29,709 nucleotides of DNA. Origin: Syntrophaceae bacterium UBA5764 (GTDB lineage Bacteria; Desulfobacterota; Syntrophia; Syntrophales; Smithellaceae). Position numbers and translations under genes: made by a program. Shown here in pieces: positions 1 to 7,905 of this stretch (positions within the stretch are counted from its first letter, which is position 1; each line of letters starts with the position of its first letter). Location of the stretch: NCBI GenBank assembly GCA_002418825.1, contig DIEW01000040.1, forward strand, positions 1 to 29,709, in the 5' to 3' direction. Below the pieces are notes generated by a model, which did no database searches, was not told the origin of the DNA, and saw only the letters and a program-made list of their open reading frames with translations.

Positions 1-1115
1 ACGCGGCGATGACCTGTTTCCGCGGCATCGCTGATGACTTGGAGCTGATGGATTGGTTAAACAATTATATTTTTCCCGCGGAAGCAAAAAACGTGAGCAA
101 AGAACTGGTTTATTGGGGAACACTGTTGGCCTGCGCCGAAATGATAAAATCCGGCACGACAACTTTCAAAGACATGTATATTTTCGAAGATGAAGCTGCA
201 CGCGCGGTAAAGAAAGCGGGAATGCGCTGTCTTGTCGGCGAAGTCCTTTTTGATTTTCCTTCGCCTAATATAAAAACCCCTGAAGAAGGTTTTTCTTACA
301 CGCAAATGCTGTTGGAAAAATGGAAAAATGATCCTTTAGTGAATATAATTGTTGAACCCCATTCTCTCTACACATGTTCCCTTCCCCTTCTTACGACGGC
401 AAAAAAGCTGGCTGATAAATTCAATGTGCCTCTGGGAATTCATTTACTTGAAAACATAGCGGAACAAAAACAGCTGGAAAACAAATTCGGAAAAGGCGCC
501 ATATCTTTTTTAAAAGACATCGGCTATCTTGATGAAAAACTGATTGCTTTTCACTGTGTTTGTCTTTCCGCTCAAGATATAAAAGTGTTCGCCGAACATA
601 ACTGCAAGGTTGTACACAATCCAGCCAGCAACATGAAACTGGCCAGCGGCATCGCTCCCGTGCCGGAAATGCTTGCCGCCGGAATCACGGTCGGCTTGGG
701 CACAGACGGCTGCGCCAGTAATAATAACCTGGATATGATGAAAGATATGTCGCTTGCCGCAAAAATGCATAAGGTCGCCCGCTTGGACCCGACGGTAATG
801 AATGCGCAAACAGTTGTCCGCATGACGACAATCGATGCGGCAAAGGTTTTGGGACTGGATAAGTTAATCGGCTCGCTGGAAGTGGGGAAAAAAGCGGATA
901 TCATTATTATCGGCTTAGACAAACCGCACCTTACTCCTTTATATAATGAATATTCGCATCTTGTTTACGCTGCCAGCAGTGCGGACGTGGATACGGTAAT
1001 AATAAACGGAAAAGTGGTCATGGAAAACCGCCAGCTTCTGACGATTGACGAAAAAGAAGTAATGTGCAGGGTCAGGGAAATTGCTGTCCAGATAAATAGC
1101 AGTTTAAAACGATAA
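1..1115 (+). CDS. mtaD: MTA/SAH deaminase-type amidohydrolase, 5' end cut by window edge
   Basis: This is an amidohydrolase-superfamily enzyme of the MtaD/SsnA group, which hydrolytically deaminates 5'-methylthioadenosine and S-adenosylhomocysteine (or related amino-purines) in the cytoplasm. The reading frame is open to base 1, and the residues before the first visible Met (Ala-Ala-Met-Thr-Cys-Phe-Arg-Gly) match the part of the family just after the N-terminal HxH metal motif, so the true start lies outside the window. Seen inside are the FRGIADDL substrate-loop motif, the EPHSLYTCS stretch, a metal-ligand region GIHLLEN (His then Glu three later), FHCVCL, and VVHNPASNMKLASG followed by GLGTDGCASNNNLDM with the catalytic Asp. 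The C-terminus KADIIIIGLD is typical. Guanine or cytosine deaminase-like specificity cannot be excluded. It converges with the next gene, leaving 10 bases between them. Confidence 0.85.
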   Translation, partial: AAMTCFRGIADDLELMDWLNNYIFPAEAKNVSKELVYWGTLLACAEMIKSGTTTFKDMYIFEDEAARAVKKAGMRCLVGEVLFDFPSPNIKTPEEGFSYTQMLLEKWKNDPLVNIIVEPHSLYTCSLPLLTTAKKLADKFNVPLGIHLLENIAEQKQLENKFGKGAISFLKDIGYLDEKLIAFHCVCLSAQDIKVFAEHNCKVVHNPASNMKLASGIAPVPEMLAAGITVGLGTDGCASNNNLDMMKDMSLAAKMHKVARLDPTVMNAQTVVRMTTIDAAKVLGLDKLIGSLEVGKKADIIIIGLDKPHLTPLYNEYSHLVYAASSADVDTVIINGKVVMENRQLLTIDEKEVMCRVREIAVQINSSLKR

Positions 1116-1125
1116 ACACTTTGTT

Positions 1126-1812
1126 TTATTCGTATTCTTCCAAATATCTTTCGATATAATCTCGCACTTTTTCTTTTGGCTCATATATTCCAAAATGCCC
1201 CTCGCAGAGTATATCGGCGTTTAGATCCAATAATTTCTGCATGGATTTTCCCCAAAAATTTATATCCGAACCGAATGCCTTGTGAAAAGGACCGTGGATA
1301 TCCTGACCGAATAAAATTCGCTTATTTCCTCTATCCAAGTAAAGGGAAACAGAACCGGGCGTATGACCGGGAGTGTGAATCCAATTTAGAATACCGGGAC
1401 CATAATTAAGAACTCCTCCCGCGCCACTGATTTTTTCATCTATTTTTGTTGGCGGGAAATCCGTTCCGTACCAGCTGGCGGCAGTCTTTACAGAATCGCC
1501 CGTCTCAACAGGCCGTGCGTCCAGTTCATGAATTAATATTTTAGTCCCGTAATTCTTTTGAAAAAAAGGTGCAGAACCGATATGGTCGATATGACAATGT
1601 GTTAGTATTAATTGCTTGATTGCGAAAGGATCAAACCCAAGCACTTCTATGTTAACAATTAATTGCGAAAAGCTTCTGCCGGCGCCGGAATCAATCATCG
1701 CCAATTCACCGGCAAAATTTATCAGATAAACCGCCGCGTCATCGGCGCAGGTAATACCCGAACCGCCAATCTGATACACACCGCTGACTATTTCCTGAGA
1801 TTTTATTCGCAT
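1126..1812 (-). CDS. MBL-fold metallo-hydrolase (glyoxalase II-like)
   Basis: A 228-residue metallo-beta-lactamase-fold hydrolase. The zinc motif HxHxDH is present as HCHIDH at about residues 72-77, the next ligand region is HTPGHTPGS, then FGQDIHG with the bridging Asp, and a late His in CEGHFGIY. This is the glyoxalase II/thioesterase-like layout; the substrate (a thioester, lactone or phosphoester) cannot be told from sequence. There is no signal peptide, so it should be cytoplasmic. It is the last gene of the EIIA-EIIB-EIIC-rimI-pyrK-pyrD run, beginning 8 bases after the pyrD stop. No clear ribosome binding site precedes its ATG, which fits translation coupled to pyrD. No link to pyrimidine synthesis is established for it. 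Confidence 0.85.
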   Translation of the reverse strand: MRIKSQEIVSGVYQIGGSGITCADDAAVYLINFAGELAMIDSGAGRSFSQLIVNIEVLGFDPFAIKQLILTHCHIDHIGSAPFFQKNYGTKILIHELDARPVETGDSVKTAASWYGTDFPPTKIDEKISGAGGVLNYGPGILNWIHTPGHTPGSVSLYLDRGNKRILFGQDIHGPFHKAFGSDINFWGKSMQKLLDLNADILCEGHFGIYEPKEKVRDYIERYLEEYE

Positions 1813-1820
1813 TTTTTGAT

Positions 1821-2747
1821 TTACGATCTGAATGTTCCGATGAGTTTGCTGATATTTTTAATGCCATTAAGTTCCATGTATCTTTCAATGCCGGCAATGA
1901 TTTCTATCGTTGCTTGGGGATTTATAAAATTAGCTGTACCAATCTGCACGGCCTTGGCGCCCAGGATCAGAAATTCCAGGGCGTCCTCAGCGTTCATTAT
2001 CCCGCCGATACCGATAACCGGTATGGATATTTTCTGCAGCACCTGCCATACCATCCGCAAAGCAACAGGTTTTATCGCCGGCCCGGATAAGCCGCCGGTG
2101 ACGTTTTTCAGATGAGGCCTTCGGGTAAATATGTCTACGGACATACCGGTGAGGGTGTTGATAAGCGATATTGCGTCCGCACCCGCCTTTTCCACAGCCG
2201 CGGCAATAGCTGTAATGTCCGTAACATTCGGTGTTAGTTTTACGATTACGGGAAGGCCGGTAACTTCTTTAACTTTGCGCGTCACCGCGGCGGCGCTTTT
2301 AGGATCAGCTCCGAAACTCAAACCGCCTTTTCGCACATTGGGGCAGGAAATATTTACTTCCAGCGCGTGCACTCCTTTTGCTGAAGTTAATTTTTGGGCG
2401 ACTTTTTTATATTCGTCATACGTTTCACCATAAATATTGGCGATGACATTTGTATCGTATTTTCGGAGAATTGGAAGCTTTTCTTCAATAAAAGTATGAA
2501 CGCCAATATTTTGTAAACCGACGGCGTTGAGCATACCACTAGGTGTTTCCATAATGCGCGGCGGCGGGTTACCTGCCCGGGGTTTAAGAGACAAGCCCTT
2601 CACCACTATAGCTCCGAGTTTATTCAAATCAACATAATCCGCGTATTCTCCGCCGTAGCCGAATGTGCCTGATGCCGTCATGACAGGATTTTTTAACTTC
2701 AGCGTCCCTATCTTTACGGACATGCTAATGCTCTTTGTCTCGGCCAT
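1821..2747 (-). CDS. pyrD: Dihydroorotate dehydrogenase B, catalytic subunit
   Basis: Oxidises dihydroorotate to orotate in de novo pyrimidine synthesis. It is the FMN subunit of the class 1B enzyme, which passes electrons through PyrK to NAD+. Seen: KNPVMTASGTFGYG at the N-terminus, the active-site segment EVNISCPNVRKGG with the catalytic Cys that marks class 1, VIVKLTPNV, SLINTLTGM, and the FMN phosphate region VIGIGGIMNAEDALEFLILGAKAVQIGTA. Length is about 308 residues, normal for the family. I chose the ATG at 2747, which lies 2 bases after the pyrK stop and has a GGAA ribosome site about 7 bases upstream; a TTG at 2759 would give a four-residue longer product overlapping pyrK. The pairing with pyrK directly upstream supports class 1B. 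Confidence 0.95.
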   Translation of the reverse strand: MAETKSISMSVKIGTLKLKNPVMTASGTFGYGGEYADYVDLNKLGAIVVKGLSLKPRAGNPPPRIMETPSGMLNAVGLQNIGVHTFIEEKLPILRKYDTNVIANIYGETYDEYKKVAQKLTSAKGVHALEVNISCPNVRKGGLSFGADPKSAAAVTRKVKEVTGLPVIVKLTPNVTDITAIAAAVEKAGADAISLINTLTGMSVDIFTRRPHLKNVTGGLSGPAIKPVALRMVWQVLQKISIPVIGIGGIMNAEDALEFLILGAKAVQIGTANFINPQATIEIIAGIERYMELNGIKNISKLIGTFRS

Positions 2748-2749
2748 AT

Positions 2750-3568
2750 TTATTTCCAAACTATTTCATTAATATCGAATACAGGGCCGTCGGCGCATAC
2801 TCTTTTATACGCTAACGATGACTTTTTGCTTCTTTTTACCGCCACGGCACAACCGAGGCATGCCCCGATGCCACAGGCCATCCTCTCTTCAAGAGAAACC
2901 TGACAGGGGTATTTAGTTTTTTGTAATATTTTAGCCAGCGCACTGAGCATTGGTTTCGGGCCGCAAGCGTAAATCATTGTTTCTCCGGGAACAAATTTTT
3001 TCAGGTCTTTGAGAAATATCTGCGTAACGAGACCTTTTTCTCCCATGCTGCCGTCGTCGGTGCAAGTAAAAATCGTAAAAGAAAGTTTTTTTAGTTGCTC
3101 TAAACCGATAACCGCTTCGGCGTTTTGCGCTCCCAGATAAAAATACATGGCAGAGGATGATGAACAAGCATCTTTGTTCAGTTGCATTGCGAGATATATC
3201 AAAGGCGCCATCCCCATGCCTCCACCTAGCAAGACAATATTCTTCTTATGTCCCGCTACTTCAAATCCCCTTCCCAGAGGCCCCAGAATTTCGACCTGCG
3301 TACCCTTAAGCAAACCGGCCAGGATCTGCGTTCCCCGTCCGATAACATGGTAAAAAAGATCAAGCGAACATGATCTGTTTTGACGTTCAAAAGAGCAGAC
3401 GCTGAAAGGGCGCGACAAAAGAGGTTCGGCAAGACCGGAAACCCTGAGCATCACAAACTGGCCCGGACGGGGATCGATAAAAGATACATGAAGAGCAACG
3501 CGCATTAAAAAACAATCCTGCGCTATTTCCTCGTTTCTTAATATTTCGCCAATATAAACGTTTTTCAT
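2750..3568 (-). CDS. pyrK: Dihydroorotate dehydrogenase B, electron-transfer subunit
   Basis: FAD and [2Fe-2S] subunit of class 1B dihydroorotate dehydrogenase; it moves electrons from PyrD to NAD+. Domains in order: a ferredoxin-reductase-like FAD domain with RPFSVC; an NAD domain with the glycine-rich GGGMGMAPLIYLA; and a C-terminal cysteine cluster CGIGACLGCAVAV followed by the fourth Cys in VCADGPVFD. The start at 3568 (MKNVYIGEIL) makes a four-base ATGA overlap with the rimI stop, a classic coupled junction; a GTG at 3583 would add five residues. The product is about 272 residues. Since the enzyme uses NAD+ and not quinone, it suits an anaerobe. Confidence 0.94.
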   Translation of the reverse strand: MKNVYIGEILRNEEIAQDCFLMRVALHVSFIDPRPGQFVMLRVSGLAEPLLSRPFSVCSFERQNRSCSLDLFYHVIGRGTQILAGLLKGTQVEILGPLGRGFEVAGHKKNIVLLGGGMGMAPLIYLAMQLNKDACSSSSAMYFYLGAQNAEAVIGLEQLKKLSFTIFTCTDDGSMGEKGLVTQIFLKDLKKFVPGETMIYACGPKPMLSALAKILQKTKYPCQVSLEERMACGIGACLGCAVAVKRSKKSSLAYKRVCADGPVFDINEIVWK

Positions 3569-4041
3569 TTTAGATAAGCCCACATAATGAGCGCGTCTTC
3601 TTTTGTTTCCGGGTAATAATTAGGCCTTCTGCCTTTTACTACAAAACCTCGCTGCCGGTAAAGTTCTATTGCCGCTGTGTTGGATGGCCTTACTTCCAGC
3701 GTGATGGCGTTAATTCCCACTTTTTTCGCTATTTCTTCTATAACATCAAGTAAATTAAATGCAAGATGTTGCCTCCTGAATTGATTTTTTACCGCCAGAT
3801 TGTGCAAATGCACCACATCTACCACAAATCTAAAAATCGTATATGCGACAACTACGCTTTTTTTGTCAAAATTCACACGCGCGCATATACACTGCGCCGC
3901 CGGATTGTTCATCTCGTTTATAAACATTCCTGGGGACCAGGGCGCAGGAAACGACTCCTTTTCAATTTCTAAAATTTGAGGCAGATCCTCCATGTTCATG
4001 CGATCAATAGTTACTTCAAGAACATCATTTTCAGCGGACAT
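3565..4041 (-). CDS. rimI: Ribosomal-protein-alanine N-acetyltransferase RimI-like
   Basis: GNAT-fold acetyltransferase. RimI acetylates the N-terminal alanine of ribosomal protein S18 using acetyl-CoA. Seen: DLPQILEIEKESFPAPWS near the N-terminus (the RimI hallmark with IE..SF..PW), the acetyl-CoA loop as LAVKNQFRRQHLAFNLL (a less canonical form of the usual Q/R-x-x-G-x-G/A), and the LEVRPSNTAAIELYRQRGF motif followed by RRPNYYP and DALIMW. I take the ATG at 4041, which overlaps the end of the EIIC gene by 11 bases and gives about 158 residues; a longer start at 4068 would overlap more. The expected Gly of the acetyl-CoA loop is replaced (RRQHLA). The probable target S18 (rpsR) is encoded elsewhere in the same window. 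Confidence 0.85.
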   Translation of the reverse strand: MSAENDVLEVTIDRMNMEDLPQILEIEKESFPAPWSPGMFINEMNNPAAQCICARVNFDKKSVVVAYTIFRFVVDVVHLHNLAVKNQFRRQHLAFNLLDVIEEIAKKVGINAITLEVRPSNTAAIELYRQRGFVVKGRRPNYYPETKEDALIMWAYLK

Positions 4042-4726
4042 GGAAAAATTCCATAAGCACAGCAACAATTAAAAATATTGCGCAAAAAACAGGAATTGCA
4101 CCGCGCAGCTTGAATGTATTTATCGCGACGGCAATACCCAAAAGCGGCAAAAAATAATTGGCAAAAAGCAGTGTGGAAATCACGCTGGGCGGTAATAACG
4201 GATAAACCCTTATTACCAGCGCAATAAGTATGATTTGGGCGACAAACAAATAAACAACTGTATAAAAAAGTACTTTACACAACCCCCAAAACACTTTTCG
4301 TTCAATATTGAAGATATTGTTTTTTTTTGCGTCTTCCAGTGCCATGTCAGAAAGATTTTCATTTGACTTGATGATAAGTGCATCCATTTTTTTAGCCAAC
4401 AAACCAAAAGGAATAGCAATAAGAATGGCCAGAGAAATTAATTGCGGAAAAACACCACCTATTTTTTGCCCTGCAATCACAGCAACGGACGTGGCTATCA
4501 CCGCGGCGATAGAATCATTAGGAGGGATATAAGTTCCCACGGGAATCCGGTCAATCCAGACAAGCTCAATGAAAGCTCCGATAATCAACCCCGCGTAAAT
4601 ATTATTCAAGAGAATACCTACAACAGGAGCGATTACCACCGGCCGAGAAATCATGGCCTGAATAAAAACGCGGTCAAGACAGAACACACCACCCAAAAAA
4701 GATAATAAAATGATTTTTGTTAACAA
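4031..4726 (-). CDS. PTS mannose/sorbose-family EIIC membrane component
   Basis: Integral membrane sugar-channel subunit of a mannose-class phosphotransferase system. The 231 residues are mostly hydrophobic with around six to seven predicted segments. The family motif region IGAFIELVWIDRIPVGTYIPPNDSIAAVIAT is clear, and the start LLSFLGGVFCLDRVFIQAMISRP is typical. The start codon appears to be TTG at 4726, 16 bases after the EIIB stop; the upstream ribosome site is weak. It lies between EIIB and rimI. A mannose-family permease normally needs an EIID partner, and none is encoded next to it: the gene after it is rimI. The sugar, if any, cannot be deduced. Confidence 0.88.
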   Translation of the reverse strand: MLTKIILLSFLGGVFCLDRVFIQAMISRPVVIAPVVGILLNNIYAGLIIGAFIELVWIDRIPVGTYIPPNDSIAAVIATSVAVIAGQKIGGVFPQLISLAILIAIPFGLLAKKMDALIIKSNENLSDMALEDAKKNNIFNIERKVFWGLCKVLFYTVVYLFVAQIILIALVIRVYPLLPPSVISTLLFANYFLPLLGIAVAINTFKLRGAIPVFCAIFLIVAVLMEFFHVR

Positions 4727-4742
4727 TTAAATACCAACTCTT

Positions 4743-5267
4743 TTACGTAGAATTTTTACAATAATTCTTAAGAGCTTCTTTAATATTTACTGCCTTTTCC
4801 TGCGGCACTCTTTTTAGTTCAACGGCGACTCCTGAATTTTCCAAAAGCTTCAGGATATCATCAATTTCCGTATCACATAAAAAAACGGACGGCGAACAGC
4901 AAACTTTAAAGTTCTCGTGATGAATATTGCCGATATTTAATTTATCGAAATGAAACCCCAGGGCAAAAGCCTTGCAGACATCCTTGATGCTGCTAAACAA
5001 AACTATCGTGTTTTTACCACTGTTACGTTCAAAAACAAAGTTATGAACAAAATCCTCTATTGTATTGATAATCAGCTCTATCTCGCTGGGCACAGCCATT
5101 CTAATCACCGTTTTGTTAAAAACATCGCCAGCGATAGCGTCATCGGCAACAATAATGCATTGAGCTTTGACATGCGGCACCCATGATTCAAGTATCTGGC
5201 CGTGGACAAGTCTGTTATCCACTCTAACCAGTTCTATGTTCAAATTTTGCGCCAAAGTTTCATCCAA
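4743..5267 (-). CDS. PTS mannose/sorbose-family EIIB component
   Basis: Cytoplasmic phosphocarrier of a mannose-class PTS. It takes phosphate from EIIA on a histidine and gives it to the incoming sugar. The phosphorylation motif VRVDNRLVHGQILESWV is present near the N-terminus with the key His in RLVHGQ, followed by the conserved IIVADDAIAGDVFNKTVIRMAVP. Length is about 174 residues, slightly longer than the usual EIIB domain. The start is uncertain: TTG at 5267 overlaps the EIIA stop by 8 bases; other TTG or GTG codons lie a few residues further in, but all precede the active site. The gene is closely coupled to EIIA upstream. Confidence 0.88.
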   Translation of the reverse strand: MDETLAQNLNIELVRVDNRLVHGQILESWVPHVKAQCIIVADDAIAGDVFNKTVIRMAVPSEIELIINTIEDFVHNFVFERNSGKNTIVLFSSIKDVCKAFALGFHFDKLNIGNIHHENFKVCCSPSVFLCDTEIDDILKLLENSGVAVELKRVPQEKAVNIKEALKNYCKNST

Positions 5268-5670
5268 CCGCTTTCTTGCTTAATAATTCACTGGCTAAGG
5301 AAATATTTTTTTGTCCGTACTCTTTTATAAAACAAGCAAATTCACGCAAAGACATGTTTTCTTTTATTTCCGAAAGTTTCAGCAACATAGGCAAGTTCAC
5401 GCCTGTGACCACTTCCACCTTCCCTTCCTTCATAAAGGAGAGAGAAATATTAGACGGCGTCCCCCCAAACAGATCAGTTAAAACCAACACTCCCCGGCCT
5501 TTATCCAGTTTTTTTATGGCGTTGCCGATTTCCTTTTTTATGTCTTCCACGTTTTTTGTCTGATCAATGCTCACATGCAGTATGTCGCCGAGAGACCCTT
5601 TAATCAGCTCGGCAGCTTTAATTAATTCGCCTCCTAAATTACCATGCGTAGTGATAAGAACGCCAATCAT
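5260..5670 (-). CDS. PTS mannose-family EIIA component
   Basis: Cytoplasmic phosphocarrier that accepts phosphate from HPr. The active-site histidine is in MIGVLITTHGNLGGELIKAAELIKG near residue 9, followed by the family segments GVLVLTDLFGGTPSNISLSF and VVTGVNLPMLLKL. Length is about 136 residues, normal for an EIIA-Man domain. The ATG at 5670 has a run of six G bases a few bases upstream as ribosome site; an upstream TTG at 5700 would add ten residues lacking family similarity. It is the first gene of the seven-gene minus-strand operon. No HPr or enzyme I gene is present in the window, so its phosphate donor must be encoded elsewhere. Confidence 0.9.
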   Translation of the reverse strand: MIGVLITTHGNLGGELIKAAELIKGSLGDILHVSIDQTKNVEDIKKEIGNAIKKLDKGRGVLVLTDLFGGTPSNISLSFMKEGKVEVVTGVNLPMLLKLSEIKENMSLREFACFIKEYGQKNISLASELLSKKAVG

Positions 5671-5784
5671 TATTATCCCCCCAAGTTCCTCAGACAGCAA
5701 ATTATTTTTAAACTTTTCGACATCTTTTGATCATTGCCTGAAGATATTTTATTCGGCATTAATTTAATTTTTAATTAATGTGTT

Positions 5785-5813
5785 AGGCTAATGGATTGTA
5801 CTTCAATTGTCAA
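5785..5813 (-). promoter_or_regulatory. Tentative promoter of the EIIA-EIIB-EIIC-rimI-pyrK-pyrD operon
   Basis: On the minus strand a perfect TTGACA (-35) at 5808-5813 is followed after 17 bases by TAGCCT (5785-5790), which matches only three of six -10 positions. It would give a leader of roughly 110 bases before the EIIA ATG. The perfect -35 is the only real support. Confidence 0.3.
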
Positions 5814-5998
5814 GGCTTATGGAAATTCCATCAAACATTAAAACAATCAAAGATATCCGCTGTAAACACCTGAATCAGTTATTTTATCATACCGATATTT
5901 CAAATTCTGTCAGTAAAATGCGGGCCGGTCCGTATGTTGCGACAGTGTCAGATCCTTAACCTTTTTCATAAATACCAACGATTCATAAAGAACTTTTC

Positions 5999-6027
5999 TT
6001 GACTACAACCTCTGTTACTTTTATATT
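5999..6027 (+). promoter_or_regulatory. Sigma70-type promoter for the aldehyde dehydrogenase
   Basis: TTGACT at 5999-6004 and TATATT at 6022-6027 are separated by exactly 17 bases. Transcription would start near 6034, about 54 bases before the ATG at 6088. The hexamers match the consensus at five of six positions each, the best match seen in the window. Confidence 0.6.
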
Positions 6028-6087
6028 ACTAAGCAACCGAATTAACCCTACCCTTAATGGATACAGAAAGTCGCTATTGGTGGGTAA

Positions 6088-7467
6088 ATGGATAAAATTT
6101 CTTTTTCTTCATTATTGAAATCCCAGAAAGATTTTTTCTTGTCGGGAAAAACACGCAACATCGATTTTCGTATAAGAACTCTTAACGAGCTCAAGAATAC
6201 TATCAAAGCGCACGAAAATGATATTCTGGAAGCTATATACAAAGACCTGCGCAAAGCGGCAATGGATGCTTATGCTACGGAAGTCTCCGGAGTCTATAAT
6301 GAAATTAACTTTGCGATTAAAAATATTCATACGTGGACGAAACCAGAAAAAGTAAAGACCCCTCCTTTTCTGTTTCCCTCAAAAAGTTATCTATACAAAG
6401 AGCCTTACGGCTCGGTGCTGATTATCGCTCCCTGGAACTACCCCTTTCAGCTGCTCATGCTTCCGCTAGCCGGCGCCATCGCTGCTGGCAATACGGCCAT
6501 TCTTAAACCTTCAGAAATATCTGTTCACACGGCGATGGTTACAAAAAAAATAATCAACGGAGCTTTTTCTCCCGAATACATTCACGTAGTTCCCGGGGGT
6601 GTTAATGAAACACAGGCTCTTCTGGAATTACCTTTAGATTATATTTTCTTTACCGGTTCCACAGCCGTAGGTAAGGCCGTAATGACCGCAGCAGCTAAAA
6701 ATCTTGTTCCCGTAACCCTGGAGCTGGGCGGCAAAAGCCCCGCAATTGTTCATGACGATGCCGATTTGACTCTTGCCGCCAGGAAAATCGCCTGGGGAAA
6801 ATTTATAAACGCCGGACAGACATGTATTGCCCCTGATTATGTTCTGGCTCACGCTAACATTAAAGACATCTTCCTTTCCGAATTAAAAAAAGCGATTCTT
6901 GAATTTTACGGCAAAGACGCCGCGGTTCACCCGCGTTACTGCCGTATAATCACGGAACGGCATTTTCAAAGGCTTTCCCGCTTTCTAGAAAACGCCAACA
7001 TTTTTTTTGGTGGAAAGACTAATGCGGCCGACCTTTATATCGAACCGACTATTATACATCCTGCGCAATGGGACGAACCGATAATGCAGGATGAAATTTT
7101 CGGGCCTATCTTACCGGTGTTAACTTACTCCGAACTGGAATGCGCTATAGAAAAAATCCGTAAGCGCCCTAAACCTCTGTCCCTTTATCTTTTTTCTGAC
7201 ATGAAAACCGTTCAGGATAAAGTAATCGAAAGTGTTTCCTTCGGTGGCGGTGCTCTCAACAACACTATTTTCCATATCGTTTCGAATTTTATGCCTTTTG
7301 GCGGCGTAGGATCCAGCGGCATGGGAGCCTACCATGGCAAAGCGAGCTTTGACACCTTTTCCCATACAAAAAGTATTCTAAAAAGCTCCAGCAAACTGGA
7401 TCCACTTTCTGTTGCTTATCCACACAAGAAATTTTTCATGAAAATCTTAAAAAAGATAATCACTTGA
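6088..7467 (+). CDS. Aldehyde dehydrogenase, ALDH3-like
   Basis: NAD(P)-dependent oxidation of an aldehyde to its acid. The 459 residues are short for ALDH1/2 but normal for the ALDH3/fatty-aldehyde group. Seen: GSVLIIAPWNYPFQL with the catalytic-pocket Asn, AILKPSE, FTGSTAVGK for cofactor binding, general-base Glu at about residue 212 in LELGGKSPAI, catalytic Cys at about 246 in AGQTCIAPDYVL, EIFGPILPV, and FGGVGSSGMGAYHGKASFDTFSH. The basic, hydrophobic C-terminus (KKFFMKILKKIIT) resembles the membrane-leaning tails of fatty aldehyde dehydrogenases; membrane association is inference. It has its own promoter. Downstream in the same frame lies a gene remnant, so its 3' end sits at an old rearrangement point. 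Confidence 0.92.
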   Translation: MDKISFSSLLKSQKDFFLSGKTRNIDFRIRTLNELKNTIKAHENDILEAIYKDLRKAAMDAYATEVSGVYNEINFAIKNIHTWTKPEKVKTPPFLFPSKSYLYKEPYGSVLIIAPWNYPFQLLMLPLAGAIAAGNTAILKPSEISVHTAMVTKKIINGAFSPEYIHVVPGGVNETQALLELPLDYIFFTGSTAVGKAVMTAAAKNLVPVTLELGGKSPAIVHDDADLTLAARKIAWGKFINAGQTCIAPDYVLAHANIKDIFLSELKKAILEFYGKDAAVHPRYCRIITERHFQRLSRFLENANIFFGGKTNAADLYIEPTIIHPAQWDEPIMQDEIFGPILPVLTYSELECAIEKIRKRPKPLSLYLFSDMKTVQDKVIESVSFGGGALNNTIFHIVSNFMPFGGVGSSGMGAYHGKASFDTFSHTKSILKSSSKLDPLSVAYPHKKFFMKILKKIIT

Positions 7468-7692
7468 TATTCTTATATTAGTCCTGAAAGCAGCTGTTCT
7501 TACCGTGCCTTCTGCTGTGCCGGTTCGGTTACGGAAGCAATGGTGCCGCGTATCGAGGAACTCACAGGCATTCCGACGGTCACTCTCAACTATGACGGAA
7601 CCGGTAAAAACATCAATGAAAGAATCAGGCCTTATATCAAATTCCCGCGAAACAAAAAGCAGAACGGCATGTACTTTCAGGCCGCGCAATAA
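7468..7692 (+). pseudogene. Headless remnant resembling a 2-hydroxyacyl-CoA dehydratase activator C-terminus
   Basis: Directly after the dehydrogenase stop, and in the same frame, about 74 codons are open up to a TAA at 7690-7692. They read CSYRAFCCAGSVTEAM, then VPRIEELTGIPTVTLNYDGTG, then NERIRPYIKFPR. This looks like the C-terminal end of the large BcrAD/BadFG-type activase or DUF2229 proteins of 2-hydroxyacyl-CoA dehydratase systems, where a CC pair and a TGIP..TL.YDGTG...PY.KF stretch come near the C-terminus. The family call is from memory of that motif and is moderate. The first ATG in frame is at 7540, with no ribosome site before it, so I read this as a broken gene missing its 5' part and not a small gene. 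Confidence 0.5.
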
Positions 7693-7702
7693 AGCGTGCT
7701 TT

Positions 7703-7891
7703 TTACTTATCTTTTCTGCAGGTGTTGATTTTTAATGGAACATAAAGAGGACAATAACCGGCGAGGGCCGTTACTATCGGAATGATGGCCAGAAGCCCCC
7801 ACCAACTCTGATAATAAAGACCAAAAGCCGCTATGACCGCTCCGATTATCAAACGAATGATTTTGTCTGTTTTACCGACATTACAAGTCAT
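7703..7891 (-). CDS. DUF2892 (YgaP-type) small membrane protein
   Basis: A 62-residue protein opening MTCNVGKTDKIIRLIIGAVIAAFG, followed by a second hydrophobic segment around WWGLLAIIPIVTALAGYCPLYVPL. This matches the two-helix DUF2892 domain that also forms the tail of the rhodanese YgaP. The GYCPLY cysteine and the N-terminal CNVG are typical of the family. The function is unknown. The start is well supported by an AAAGGAGG ribosome site about 7 bases before the ATG. It lies 14 bases after the site-2 protease gene on the same strand and is probably co-transcribed with it. Confidence 0.85.
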   Translation of the reverse strand: MTCNVGKTDKIIRLIIGAVIAAFGLYYQSWWGLLAIIPIVTALAGYCPLYVPLKINTCRKDK

Positions 7892-7905
7892 AAATGCCTC
7901 CTTTT

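Larger units (their letters stand above)
5671..6087. other. Intergenic region between divergent PTS operon and aldehyde dehydrogenase
   Basis: About 417 bases with no supported gene. It holds a strong sigma70-like promoter for the plus-strand dehydrogenase (listed separately) and a perfect minus-strand -35 hexamer TTGACA at 5808-5813. With 17-base spacing the latter would pair with a poor -10 (TAGCCT, 5785-5790), so the promoter of the PTS/pyr operon is only tentative. The rest is AT-rich sequence without a visible hairpin terminator or repeat. Confidence 0.6.

Noticed and set aside
572..922. Minus-strand open frame of 116 codons inside the deaminase gene
   Set aside because: It overlaps a gene with clear family motifs on the other strand, and its translation shows no recognisable motif; it is a shadow frame.
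7505..7735. Plus-strand open frame of 76 codons downstream of the aldehyde dehydrogenase
   Set aside because: The different frame beginning at 7468 has a protein-like, motif-bearing sequence (TGIPTVTLNYDGTG), so this one is the shadow.
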